This document shows positions 29,191 through 39,660 of a stretch of 64,000 bases of DNA, piece after piece. The notes beneath the pieces are model-generated. The model saw nothing but the letters and a program-made list of their open reading frames with translations, had not been told where the DNA came from and searched no databases. Origin of the DNA: Palaemon carinicauda (Eukaryota; Arthropoda; Malacostraca; Decapoda; Palaemonidae); assembly GCF_036898095.1 (NCBI RefSeq), contig NC_090728.1, positions 94,679,281 through 94,743,280 on the forward strand, read 5' to 3'. The translations under genes and the position numbers were made by a program. The number at the start of each line of letters is the position of its first letter. Position 1 is the first letter of the stretch.

Positions 29191-30990
29191 GAGGTCGTGC
29201 TGTGGAGGAAGCTCCCTCGGGATCTCCGTGAGGAGATGCAGAATGTCTGGGAACCATTCTGCGTGATGCCATAGCGGAGCCATGAGGGTCATTTGCAAGT
29301 TGTTGCTTACTCGTACCTGGTTGAGGACTTTTCTCATCAGACAGAACGGGGGAAAAGCGTAAGCGTCCAGGTTTATCCACCGTTGTTGGAAAGCATCTTG
29401 CCAAAGAGCTTGGGGATCCGGGACTGGGGAGCAGTACAACGGGAGCCTGAAATTCAGGGCCGTTGCGAACAGATCCACAGTCAGGGAACCCCACAAAATC
29501 AGAACTTTGTTGGCTATCAGAGAATTCAAAGACCACTCGGTGCCAACTATCTGAGTCGCTCTGCTCAGCTTATCTGCTAGCACATTCCGCTTGCCCGGAA
29601 TGAAGCAAGCTGATAGAGTCACCGAGTTGTCCTCTGCCCATCTGAGTATCTCTACTGCAAGATGGCATAGCTGCTGCAAAAAGGCACCGCCCTGTTTGCT
29701 TAGATAAGCTACTACCATGGTGTTGTCGCTCATCAACACCACGGAGTGCCCCGCCAGGACCTGGTGGAACTTTTTGAGGGCCAGAAAGGCTGCCCTCATC
29801 TCCAAGAGATTTATGTGCTGGTACCTTTCTGATTCGGACCATTGGCTGGAGATGTAATGGTGCAGCACGTGAGCCACCCACCCTTCTTTTGAAGCATCTG
29901 AAAAAAGCATCAATTCCGGGGGAGAGATGAGAAGATCGACCCCTTTGCAGAGGTTCGGCTCCGCCAGCCAACACCTGAGGTTCGGCTGTTCCTCTAGCCC
30001 TATGCGGACTAGGTGATTTTAGTCGCCACTGGAGGGATCTCATCCGGAGGCAACTGTTGGGGACCAGTCGGGTCAGAGAAGAGAGGTGACCGAGAAGGCG
30101 AAGCCAATACTGCACCGGGAGCTCTTCCCGACTGAGGAAGACCTGTGCTATCTCCCTCAGTCTCTGGATCCTTTCGTTTGATGGAAACGCTTTGTGCCTT
30201 AGGGTGTCTAATCGCATGCCTAGGTATACCAGTTCTTGAGAGGGGAGCAGTTGAGACTTCTCGAGGTTTGCCACGATCCCCAGATCCTGGCAAAACCTTA
30301 GAAGCTCGTCTCGGTGGCGGAGAAGGGCCGCCTCCGAGTCTGCCAGAATCAGCCAGTCGTCCAAGTATCTTAGGAGATGGATGCCGAATCTGTGAGTCCA
30401 ACATGATACAAGGGCGAATACTCTCGTGAATACCTGGGGTGCTGTGGAAAGACCGAAACACAGTTCCCTGAAATGGTAATGCTTCCGATTGAACATGAAT
30501 CTCAGATACTTCCTGGAAGATGGGTGAATTGGGAACTGGAAGTATGCGTCCTTCAGATCTAGAGTGCACATGAAGTCCTGGGGTCTTATCGCTTGTCTGA
30601 CTGTGTCGGCCGTCTCCATCCTGAAAGGTGTCTGTTCGACAAACCTTTTCAGGGCCGAGAGGTCGATGACTGGTCTCCAGCCTCCAGATGTCTTTTTCAC
30701 AAGAAAGAGTCGACTGTAGAAGCCTGGGGACCCGTCGAGGACATCCTGGAGAGCGTCCTTCTCCAACAAGGACTGGACTTCTGCCCTGAGGGCAAACTCC
30801 TGTGCGGATCCCTTCGCACAGAAGTTCGATGGAATCGGCACTCGAGTCAGTGGAGGGAGAGAGAGCGTGAACGGGATACGATACCCTGAACGAATCACCT
30901 TGACCGTCCAGGGTTCGGCCCTGTGGTGAAGCCACCTCTGCCAGCGGCTTTGCAGGCATCCCCCCACAGGTGGGCAAATGGGAGGATTGC
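29191..30990 (-). pseudogene. Element E reverse transcriptase, RNase H and methyltransferase-like region
   Basis: RT is intact in one frame with gag: G-G-C-L-Q-S-R-W, G-Y-R-I-P-F, L-F-L-V-K-K, V-I-D-L-S-A-L, T-L-D-L-K-D-A-Y, C-F-G-L-S-T-A-P and Y-L-D-D-W-L (about 30360). A frameshift near 30010 precedes RNase H (F-S-D-A-S, M-S-D-N-T-M, R-N-V-L-A-D-K-L-S-R) and the V-D-L-F-A-T...F-P-P-F block, which are open to 28900 in one frame. One frameshift is the only lesion I find in this part. Confidence 0.9.
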
Positions 30991-33059
30991 CTGTCTTATT
31001 GGACCGGCCTTGACCAGATCCCTTCTTACCCTTTCCTCCACGAAAGGACTTTTTGCTGTGAAAGGCCTGCTTTGCACCCTTTTTACCCTGCTGTTTTGGG
31101 TCCCTAGCCCTTTTCGGCTGCGGGTTTTGCTGTGCTTTCCACTGTGGCTGAGAGGGGTAAACTCTAGCCGTTAAGACCTTTTGAATGAGGGAGTCCTGAC
31201 TGGACTTCCTCCACCTCTCTGCCACCCGCTCGACATCCTCGGGATGGAACAAAGAATTGCCCTCAAAAGGAGCATTTCTCAGTCTCGCTACTTCGGCCTG
31301 AGGGAGATGTCTATGGAACTTGCCTATGATGGCATCTCTCCTCTTCAGGATAGTGTTGGCCCAAAGGTTCACTACCTGATGGAAGAGGAACTCGATGGCC
31401 CGAGTGCCAGATAATAGGAAAGTCTCCAAAGACTTCCTGGAGGACTCCAGAGACAGGTCCTTAGACCGCATCAGTTGTCCTAAGGATCCTAACCAGAAAT
31501 CCAGCCACGAAGTAGCCTGCATGGCGTACTTCGCCACCTTCTCCTGGTTTAGGATTTCAGAGGCCGAAAAGGAGACTGAAAGTCTCGTAAGTTTCTCGAA
31601 GGGGATGGCCTTCGAGAGTGCCTCTATAGAGTGGTCGAGAGGCAACGTTCGAAGAGATTCCCCGAGGACCTCATACTACCTACTCTGAAACACATACGGA
31701 GAAGGTAGGAGCTTGGAGGATGAGTTGGAGCGGAGAGAAGAGGTGGACCCAGTTGCCTGGGACACTGCCTTCTGTTTGGCACTCTTCAACCCCTTTGACC
31801 AGGACAAAGCTGCACGGGTCATATGAGGTTTCTGAGTGCCATACAACTGGTCAAGGACCGTTTCTTTTCCATCTAGAGGGGCTGCCGATGGATCTGGAAG
31901 TCCATTGATGGAACGGATGTAGGCTAGGACCTGCCAGAAGGCGTGTTCCGACTCCTTCCTCTCATCCTCCGTAAGCTTAGGGCTAGCAGCTGCTGGCAGA
32001 GCGTCGTCCTTGAGATCACTCTGCCCTTCCACGTCCGAGCTCTCATCCATAGGAGCCCAGAGTGGGTCGAAGTTGTCAACTGGATAGACTGGGGATAGGG
32101 AGACTGCCGAGGAGGTGCTCGCTTCCAGCTGCCTGGGAGGCAGTGAGGAAGGAGGCCTAGCCGCAGATTTGGGGATGGTGAACAAATCCTTTGGTTCCCT
32201 CCCACGAGGCCGGAGGTCCTCTGTCCCCAAGGGCCAAGAGGACTCCGTCGGCTTACAGGTGGAATGTAAGTCCGTTGCCGTACGGGGTGAGTCCCGTCCG
32301 GTTGCAGGTCGTGCCTCCTTAGACACTATTTCGACCGATAAAGGACGGAAGGAGTCTCCATAGGAAGTAACCCTATCCTCCTTGGGGGGCGAAGAACGAA
32401 TCCTTTTCCTTTTCCCTTTTGGCCTGCCCTGTGGCATCTTGAACTGCAGGGGGCTACCCTGAGGTTCATGCCTAATCTGCTCCAGAGGTCTTTTGCAAGG
32501 GGATGACCGTCTCCCCTTGCCAGAAGGACCCGCCTGTGCGGGACCTCCCGAACTCCTCCTAAGATCGGAGGGAGGAGAGGACCCTGGGAAGAGAGGAGGC
32601 GATAAGGGGATCCTAGGTGTGTCACCTAAGGACAGGGAGCAGGGAACGACTCCTTTCATGGCTTGGCGCCTTACATTGAATAATGTGCTAAACTACGGGG
32701 GGTCACGGGCTCCTGAGGAACTAAGGGGGAGGTCCTTAGGAAAGAACTGCTCCCTGGGTTTAGGAACCTGGGCAGGTTTCCTAACCCTCTTGTCTGATGG
32801 AGGCTTCCCAACAGACAAGATCGGCACAGGCCTACCCTTAGGGATAGGGTCTGGGCTTGGTCGCGCAGGCGACTGTTGTCTCTGTTGAGGCCTAAGGGGC
32901 TCGAGAGACTGATTGTGAGCGCCAAGATGGTCGTGCGCTCTTGCGCCGAACTGTTGGTAGGCGGAAGGGTGCGCGTGCGCGCGCCCTTCCCGATTGCGCG
33001 CACCTTTTTCGCACTCGAGGCACGCATGAGGTTGTTCGCACACCTGGCGCGCATAAGGT

Positions 33060-33230
33060 TGCTCGCGCGCATGGCGCGCAGTGTGTTATTCGCGTGCATG
33101 GCGAGCAACAGGATGTTTGCGTGCATGGCGAGCAACAGGATGTTCGCGTGCATGGCGAGCAACAGGATGTTTGCGCACATGGCGAGCAACAGGATGTTCG
33201 CGCGCATGGCGCGCCATAGAATGAACCCCC
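33060..33230 (-). repeat. 27-bp minisatellite in the gag of element E
   Basis: About six copies of a 27-bp unit (GCATGGCGAGCAACAGGATG plus TTYGCGT). As 27 is a multiple of three all frames stay open on both strands. The minus strand can read a 9-residue H-A-R-E-H-P-V-A-R repeat. Confidence 0.88.
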
Positions 33231-33419
33231 GTGCCATGTTCGCCATTTTGTTTGCACTCGCCAAGACGGTCGTGCGCGCCAACTTGGTCATGCGCGCGAG
33301 AGCTCTCAGGTTGGTGAGAGAACTCACTGCTACGCTCACCCGAAGGTTCACGATAGCTTGTGTTGTGTGAGCGCGAACGATCAACACAACGAGAGTTCGA
33401 AAACTCTGTCATAAATAAA

Positions 33420-33900
33420 AAGAATGACTCTGGTCACGAGAACCCGAAAGTTCAGCGTGAACTGTGTTGCGCGAACACGAAGGATCAACGCAACAAGAAA
33501 CCGAAGTTTCTCTGTTACGATACACTGAAGTGTTAGCGCGACTAAAGTTACGAGAGCCCAATGGTTCAGCATAACTCAGGTTATGAGACCCCTAAGGGTC
33601 AACGTAACGAGGAACCGAGGTTCCTCTGTCACGAGATCTTGAAGGATCAACGTGACTGACGGTACGAGAACCCGGGGGTTCAACATTACCGTCATTACGA
33701 GAGCCCGAGGGTTCAGTGTAATGGAAACCCAAAGGTTTCAAGTCGCGAGAGCCCGAAGGTTCAGCGCGACGGAGACCCGAAGGACTCCTACTGTCATGTG
33801 AACCCACAGGATCAACATAACGAGAGCCCGAAGGCTTACAATCACGCCAGCACAAAGGGTGATCGTCACGAGACCCCGAAAGGTCAACGTGAGGAGAACC
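33420..33900 (-). repeat. Degenerate repeat array in the gag of element E
   Basis: A dozen or so loosely repeated segments of about 36 bases built around ACGAGARCCCGARGGTTCAR. One minus-strand frame reads repeated E-P-S-G-S-R and D-P-S-R-S-R blocks, i.e. Ser/Arg/Pro-rich sequence in the place of the RS domain of C. Confidence 0.7.
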
Positions 33901-34989
33901 AGCAGGTTAAAAAAGACGTCTCCTCACAGCCCGAGGAGGAGAACGTCGGGGTGGAGAGGTGTTACCCACCCCTCCACTCTACAAACCTCCGGAGAGGAAC
34001 GTTCAACAGACTCTGCCCGAGGGGGAGACTGATTAAGGTCTACAGATAATTCCTACGCAAGGGAGGAGAGTTCACCCGAAGGAGAAGTACGCTTATATCA
34101 AGGTTCTCTTTCCGCCCTTGGAGGAGAACCTAAAGCGTAAGGAGATTGCCGATGCACAGAGGCAATCTTCTCTTGCGAATGAGAGATATGTTCCCCCGAA
34201 GGAAAAGCTTGCCTTGGAGAGAGCCCTGCCACCACCCCTGGTGGGTTAGCTAACTCCACGGCGTCGGAACCTGACTCTCGGCCTGACCAACAGGCAACAC
34301 CGCCTGCGCCCAGAAGAGGAGGATCGACCTCCACAGAGGAAGGAGATGACCGCCTTCTCTCTGCTCCCCTTTGAAGGAGTTCGAGTAGAACTTCCTTCGT
34401 AGGGGGACCATCAATGCCCAGCGATGGCCACAAAGACACAAGGTCTGGAAAAGAACAGGCACTCCCTGGGGGAAGAGAAAGAGCCGACTCACTAGGGGAG
34501 CCACCACCTTCGTCTATCCCACAGGGTTGACCTGGAGTCACAAGCCCTGTGCTACTGCTCGACCGTGCCCCGGAAGAGCCTGGTCGAAGATTAGCTTCGG
34601 GTAGAGATTTGGGCGTAGAGGAAGCAGAAGCCAGTGATTTCTTCGATTTCAAGGAAGACCCCGAAAGCGAAGATTCGCGTTTAGACTTCTTCTTCTTCTT
34701 ACGCGCAAACCTCTCCCACTGGGAGGCAGGCCACTCCCTATACTCGGAACAGGTGTTGTCCCGCGAACACTGAGTTCCCCGGCAAGCCGGATATAATGGG
34801 TGTGGGTCCGTCTCCACGGACGACATGAAGGTGCCGCAGTGGCGGCCTTCAATCACTGGACATGTCCGCATAGCGGGACAATAACCAAACCACACCGATA
34901 CACACAAAAGAAAAAGGAAAAGTAATAAAGTCAAGGCAGTTTGTTTAACGGGAGAGAGAGACGGCACGTCCGCACTCTACCGAGCCAAA

Positions 34990-35172
34990 AGCAAAAGTGG
35001 ATACTCAACCGACAGGTGTGAGTGAGCGGGGTAGCTAGTCTACCCCTAACCCCCTCCCACTAACTAGCAGATGGGGTAATTATCCTTCACTAAAATTGTC
35101 TTGGCTGGTTTTCAGAGTTGCCAAAAGTAATACTCTATAAATAGCAAAGGTTTGTATCTGTGTCGGAACAAA
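34990..35172. repeat. Left inverted terminal repeat of element E
   Basis: Family 3 left end: GGTTTGTATCTGTGTCGGAA then CAAA. Its reverse complement resembles the right repeat of F1 next to it, including ATTACTTTTGGC-type and TGAGTA-CCACTTT segments. Confidence 0.83.
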
Positions 35173-35425
35173 TGACAAAATTGTAATATTTTGTATTTTT
35201 CCTAACATACAAACATTTCACTATTTATATTAGGTATATTGTTTTCAGCAAAGCTGAACTAGCCATGGTAATTTTCGGTGAGGGATAACTACCTCACCCG
35301 CTAGTTAGCAGGTGGGAGTGGGGGTAGCCTGCCTCACCCGTTAGTTAGCAGGTGGGGGTGGGGGTAGCCTGGCTACCCCCACTCACACACTCACCTGGGT
35401 TGAGTAACCACTTTGTTTATTGGCA
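35173..35425. repeat. Right inverted terminal repeat of F1, with a 40-bp tandem duplication
   Basis: Starts TGACAAAATTG directly after the left end of E. Contains two copies of a 40-bp unit (35292-35331 and 35332-35371) with CTAGTTAGCAGGTGGG / TTAGTTAGCAGGTGGG. The rest corresponds to other family 3 repeats. Confidence 0.85.
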
Positions 35426-35457
35426 GGACTTCTTGGGGGACAGGGTGGCGGGCCAAT

Positions 35458-35572
35458 GTGTATAAATAGTGGAATGTTTGTATAATAGGAAAAATACAAA
35501 TTATTACAAATTTATCAATTGTTCCGACACAAATACAAACCTTCCACTATTTATATTGGGTGGACACACTCT
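35458..35572. repeat. Internal complementary region of F1
   Basis: 35458-35517 is the complement of the F1 right end. 35518-35572 is the complement of a left end reading GTGGAAGGTTTGTATTTGTG then TCGGAACAAT. Its inner part is closer to the left end of F2 (50310-50325) and its outer part closer to that of E (35150-35172). Confidence 0.88.
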
Positions 35573-36009
35573 TAAGAGGGAGGGAGTCCTTTACCAACTG
35601 GCTTTGGTATTTTGACCAGGGGTTCTCTCTACTTCGGTAAGTCCGAAGTAGTAGGAACTCTACCCTCACTAAATTCGCATGCTATGCCCTATTAAGGGCA
35701 AGTGCTATTAGCAGACCGCAGAAGTTTGTGTGTTTGTAAAACTAGCAACGCGGCTTGTCTTTAATGCTGGAACTCTAATACAAACCCGAGATTACTTAGA
35801 CTTTACCCAATACCCACCCTTGAAGAGGTATTGGGGGCGCAACAAAGTATTATTTCTATACTTAGGATACAAGTGAAATGAGTCTTACCTGCAGAGAGGT
35901 GAGATCAGATTGCACATAGGGACTATGGTGCTGTTTTCTCCGGGGGGGGGGGGGGGGGGTTGAAAGGAAGGAAGAGCCTGTCACTCTAATCGTTCACCCC
36001 AGACTAACC
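35573..36009. other. 3' untranslated region of F1, with G run
   Basis: No coding frame. A splice-donor-like CTGCAG/GTAAG lies on the minus strand at 35884-35894. A run of about 18 G is at 35942-35959, an assembly-error-prone site. Confidence 0.6.
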
Positions 36010-36640
36010 CGGGTAACCTTGTCCATCAAGGAGCTTGAGGTGTTTACACCACTTGTTGTGCAGCCACCACAAGGCCTATGGAGAATGTGTCCTGGTTCTT
36101 GTGGGTTATGTCTTGCAGGTAGTGGGAGGTGAACATCGTTTCACATTTCCACACGCCAGCTTGCAGTACCTGTGCCACAGAGTAGTTCTTTTTGAATACC
36201 AGGGACATTGCAATGACCCTGATGTCATGAGCTCTGGGTCATTTGGAAGGAGGAGGGTCTGGATTGAGGGCGAACTTGATCGCTTTCCGTATCCAGAAGG
36301 AAATGGAATTCCTTGTGACCCTCCTCTTGACCTTCCTCTTGCTGACAAACAGTGCTTGTACACGAGGGTGAACTGTAGCCGTTCTCTTAAGGTAACACTT
36401 CAGACTCCTCACTGGACAAAATAACAGTTGTTCTGGATCTTTGGTTACAGAATAAAGACTCTATCCTGAATGGGCCAAACCTAGGGTCCAGCACACCCGG
36501 ATTTTGAGTCTTAGCAATGAACTCAGGGACATAGCTGAGAATTACTTCTCCCCATCTCCTTGAGTGGAAGATGTCAGAAGATAGACCATGGAGCTCACTA
36601 ACTCTCTTGGCTGAAGCCAAGCGAGTAGGAACATTGTGAT
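36010..36640 (-). pseudogene. F1 tyrosine recombinase, C-terminal half
   Basis: Reads A-S-A-K-R-V-S-E-L-H-G-L (first Arg) near 36610, Y-V-P-E-F-I-A-K-T, then in shifted frames A-H-D-I-R-V-I (HxxR) near 36230 and F-T-S-H-Y-L with the Tyr near 36130. Catalytic residues are kept but the N-terminal half is missing at the F1/F2 fusion. Confidence 0.85.
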
Positions 36641-36889
36641 AATTACCTGCAGAGGTGGAAGCCAGCTTGTGGAGGGACCTATGGTGCTGTACCCCTAGGG
36701 AGGGAAAGATGAAGAAAGGAATGCCAGACATTCTTCTCATTCAACCCAGTCTTAACCAGGGTAACCAATGCTCTCAACCAATTGCTACTTGTCCATCAAG
36801 GAGCCTGAGGTATCTTAAACCACTTGTTGCAGCCACCACAGGACCAATTTTTAACGTATCAAGTCTCCCATGGGTCACATCTTTTAAGT
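36641..36889. other. F2 3' untranslated region and end of recombinase
   Basis: 36641-36770 parallels the D (23578-23710) and F1 (35886-36010) 3' regions. From about 36780 the C-terminal residues of the YR are encoded on the minus strand (I-G-P-V-V-A-A). Confidence 0.6.
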
Positions 36890-37860
36890 AATGGGCTGTG
36901 AAGGTGGTCTGTCTCTTCCACACGCCCACTTGAAGAACTTGCAACACGGAGAAGTTGCTTTTGAATGCCAGGGAAGTGCTGATTCCCCTGACATCATGGG
37001 CTCTAGGTCAACGAGCCTGAGGAGGATCAGGAGCCAAGGCTCTTTCAATTACTTGGCGAATCCAGGAGGAAACCGTGTTTTTGGTGATCCTCCTCTTTAC
37101 TCTTCCTGAACTAACAAACAGAGGTATTAGTCTGGGCCGTGTTGGTGCAGTGCATTTAAGATAGTATCTCAAACTCCTCACTGGGCATAGTAACAACTGA
37201 TCTGGGTCATTGGTTACAGAACGAAGACTTGCAATCTGATAGGGCCCGAATCTATGGTCCAGTAACCCCGGATTTCGAGTCTTGGCAATAAACTCAGGGA
37301 TGAAGTTGAGTGTCACTTCCTCCCATCCCTTTGAATGGGCAATGTCATACGAGAAGCCATGAAGTTTACAGACTCTCTTTACCGAGTCTAAAGCGAACAG
37401 GAACGCTGTCTTCAAAGTGAGATTTCGGTCAATTGCATGGTGTAATGGTTCATAAGGAGGTCCTTTCAAGTATCTCAGGACTTGACCATGTTCCAAGGAG
37501 GAGGCCGAATCTCCAACTGGGGGCAAGTGATCTCATAACTCCGAGTAAAGAAAGCTCCAGCAAAGAGGATATATCTACTCCTTTCAGCTTGAAGGCAAGG
37601 CTTATGGCTGAGCGATAGCCTTTCACCGACGAGACAAAGGATTTTTCCTCCAGAAGGTATACAAGGAACTTCGCTATTACTGGAATAGTGGCATCAAGTG
37701 GAGATATTCCTTCCACGACACCAACCACAGAATACTCTCCATTTAAACTGGTAGACCGAGGCTGAGGACATTTGCTCTACAACTTGTCGTGAAAAGCCCT
37801 TCTGAGAGAGGAGATGCTGAATAGTCTCCACGCGTGACGTCGAAGCGACTGCACAGTCTT
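36780..37860 (-). pseudogene. F2 tyrosine recombinase
   Basis: Core-binding part I-A-K-F-L-V-Y-L-L-E-E (37728-37450 frame), then L-K-T-A-F-L-F-A-L-D-S-V-K-R-V-C-K-L with the first Arg near 37380, A-H-D-V-R-G-I (HxxR) near 36990 after a TGA, and F-T-A-H-Y-L-K with the Tyr near 36895. Frame changes near 37500 and one TGA near 37005 inactivate it. Confidence 0.85.
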
Positions 37861-39660
37861 GTGGAAGATGTTCACGTGTGGGGATCTGATCATGGAGGGA
37901 GTTCTCTCAGTAGATCTACTAGAAGTTGCAGAGGTCCGGAACCCACTCAGCATGATGTTATAGCAGAGCTACAAGGGTCATCATTAGATCTCTGGACGCT
38001 CTGGTTTTGTTGAGCAGTCTTCTCATCAGACAAAACGGGAAAGGCGTACACGTCGATGTTGTCCCTTTTGTTGTTGAAATGCATCTTGCCATAGAGTCTG
38101 AGGGTTCAAGAATGGAGAACAGTACAGCGGAAGGTTGCTGTTCAGAGATGTTGCAAACAGGTCTACACTCGGGGAACCCCCCAAAGTCAGGACTTTGTTG
38201 GCTATCTGACGATTCAAAGACCATTCGGAGCCTACTATCTCAGACGCTCTGCTCAGATTGCCCGTGAGCACATTGCTCTTGATGGGAATGAATCGAGCTG
38301 ATAGAGACACAAAATGTTCTTCTGACCATCTGAGGATCTTTACTGCAAGATGGCATGGAGGCTGCAAAAAGGTACCGCCCTGTTTGATTATGTAAGCTAC
38401 TACTGTGGTGCTGTCGCTCATCAACACCACAGTGACCTGTCAGGTACTGTTGGAACAGATGAAGAGCTAGGTAGGCTGTTCTCATCTCTAGAGGATTTAT
38501 GTGCTGGTACCTTTCTAACTCTGACCAAAGGCCGGATATCATATGGTGCAGCAGGTGAGCCACCACCCTTCTTTTGATGCATCTGTGAAAAGCATCAAAT
38601 CCAGAAGGTAACAAGAAGATTCTGTCCTCTTTGAAGGTTTTCATCTACCATCCACCAACTCAAATCCAACACCTGATCCTGAGTTATGGGAACTCGGGTG
38701 TCCGGTGGATCGGAGTGTTGGTTCCAAACGGACTTCAGCTGCCACTGTAAGGATCTTATCTTGAGGCGGCCATTTGGAACAGGATGGATGAGAGGTTAGA
38801 TGGCCTAACAAACTCAACCAACGAGAGGCTGAAGAACCTCTTTCCTGAGGAAGGAAGCGGCCCCTTCCTTCAGTCTGCAGTCTGTGGACTCTTTCGTCTG
38901 ATGAGAAGACTTTCGCTTGGACAGTGTCTATGATCATACCAAAGTATACAAGCCTTTGTGAAGGTTGCAATGATGACTTTTCGTGATTTATCAGGATCCC
39001 CAGATCCTAACAAAGCTTGATAAGCATGTCCCAGTGACGAAGAAGGGTCATCTCCGAGTCTGCTAGGATCAGCCAGTTGTCCAGATATCTAAGAAGATGG
39101 ATGCCATTCCTGTGAGCCAAAGATGACACTAGGGCAAACACTCTGGTGAATACCTGAGGAGCTGTCGTGAGCCCGAAGCATTGAACCTTGAACTGGTATG
39201 TCTTTTATTTGTGTACGAATCTCAGATACTTCCTTGAGGATGGATGGATTGGTACCTGGAAGTATGCATCCTTCAGATCCAGTGTGCACATGACGTCCCT
39301 TGGACGAACAGCTTGGATGACCATGTCTGCCGTCTCCATTCTGAACTGAGTTTGCTGAACAAACTTGTTCAGAGGAGAGAGATCGATGACAGGTCTCCAG
39401 CCTCCAGTCGTCTTTTTCACCATAAAAATTTGACTGTAGAAGCCTGGGGACCCTTCCACGATCTCTTGGAGAGTGCCCTTCTGCAGCATGGTCTGGACTT
39501 CGGCCCTGAGGGCCAGCTCCTTTGCGGATCCCTTCACATAGAAGCTTAGATGCACTGGATCCCGAGTCAGAGGAGGGAGAGATTGAATGAACAGGACACG
39601 ATACTCTAGGGCGATCCCTTCGACCGTCCAGGGATCTGTCCCATGAAGCTGTCACCTCTG
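37861..39660 (-). pseudogene. F2 reverse transcriptase, RNase H and methyltransferase-like region
   Basis: RT pieces: V-I-D-L-S-P-L-N and T-L-D-L-K-D-A-Y (39555-39205 frame), C-F-G-L-T-T-A-P, and L-R-Y-L-D-N-W-L near 39085. The Y-L-D-D box has lost its second Asp. A stop at about 39010 and frame changes follow. RNase H remnants (M-S-D-S-T-T-V, R-A-S-E-I-V) at 38430-38240 and the V-D-L-F-A-T block near 38165 complete the order. This is a dead copy. Confidence 0.85.

Larger units (their letters stand above)
30991..34871 (-). pseudogene. Element E gag
   Basis: Start chosen at the ATG at 34871 (M-R-T-C-P-V-I-E-G-R-H-C), which matches the gag starts of C and F2. The Cys module follows (D-P-H-P-L-Y-P-A-C-R-G...C-S-E-Y-R-E-W), with two of the usual Cys replaced by Tyr. 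The first frame ends with a TGA at about 34096. The middle is made of repeats (33060-33230 and 33420-33900) in broken frames. The 32659-31676 frame and the 31645 frame hold the conserved core (E-H-A-F-W-Q-V, E-T-V-L-D-Q-L-Y-G-T, M-Q-A-T-S-W-L-D, N-S-L-F-H-P-E-D, E-R-W-R-K-S) and the basic tail (F-R-G-G-K-G-K-K-G). The last part runs into RT with no stop. Confidence 0.87.
28531..35172 (-). mobile_element. DIRS-like element E (family 3), 3' end lost
   Basis: Left ITR (34990-35172), gag, pol and a truncated YR are present; the YR C-terminus, ICR and right ITR are missing because D is fused at about 28530. The left end GTCGG-AACAAA at 35172 directly meets the TGACAAA right end of F1. Gag and RT are one open frame over 29570-31645. 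Confidence 0.9.
35173..36640 (-). mobile_element. DIRS-like element F1 (family 3), 3' end only
   Basis: Right ITR, ICR, 3' untranslated region and the C-terminal half of a YR. At about 36640 the YR breaks off just before the A-S-A-K-R-V box and the next bases are the 3' untranslated region of another copy (F2), starting at a TACCTGCAGAGG motif that F1 itself has at 35886. Confidence 0.87.

Noticed and set aside
32671..33412. Overlapping long frames on both strands in E
   Set aside because: They arise because 27-bp repeats keep all frames open. Only the gag strand fits the context.
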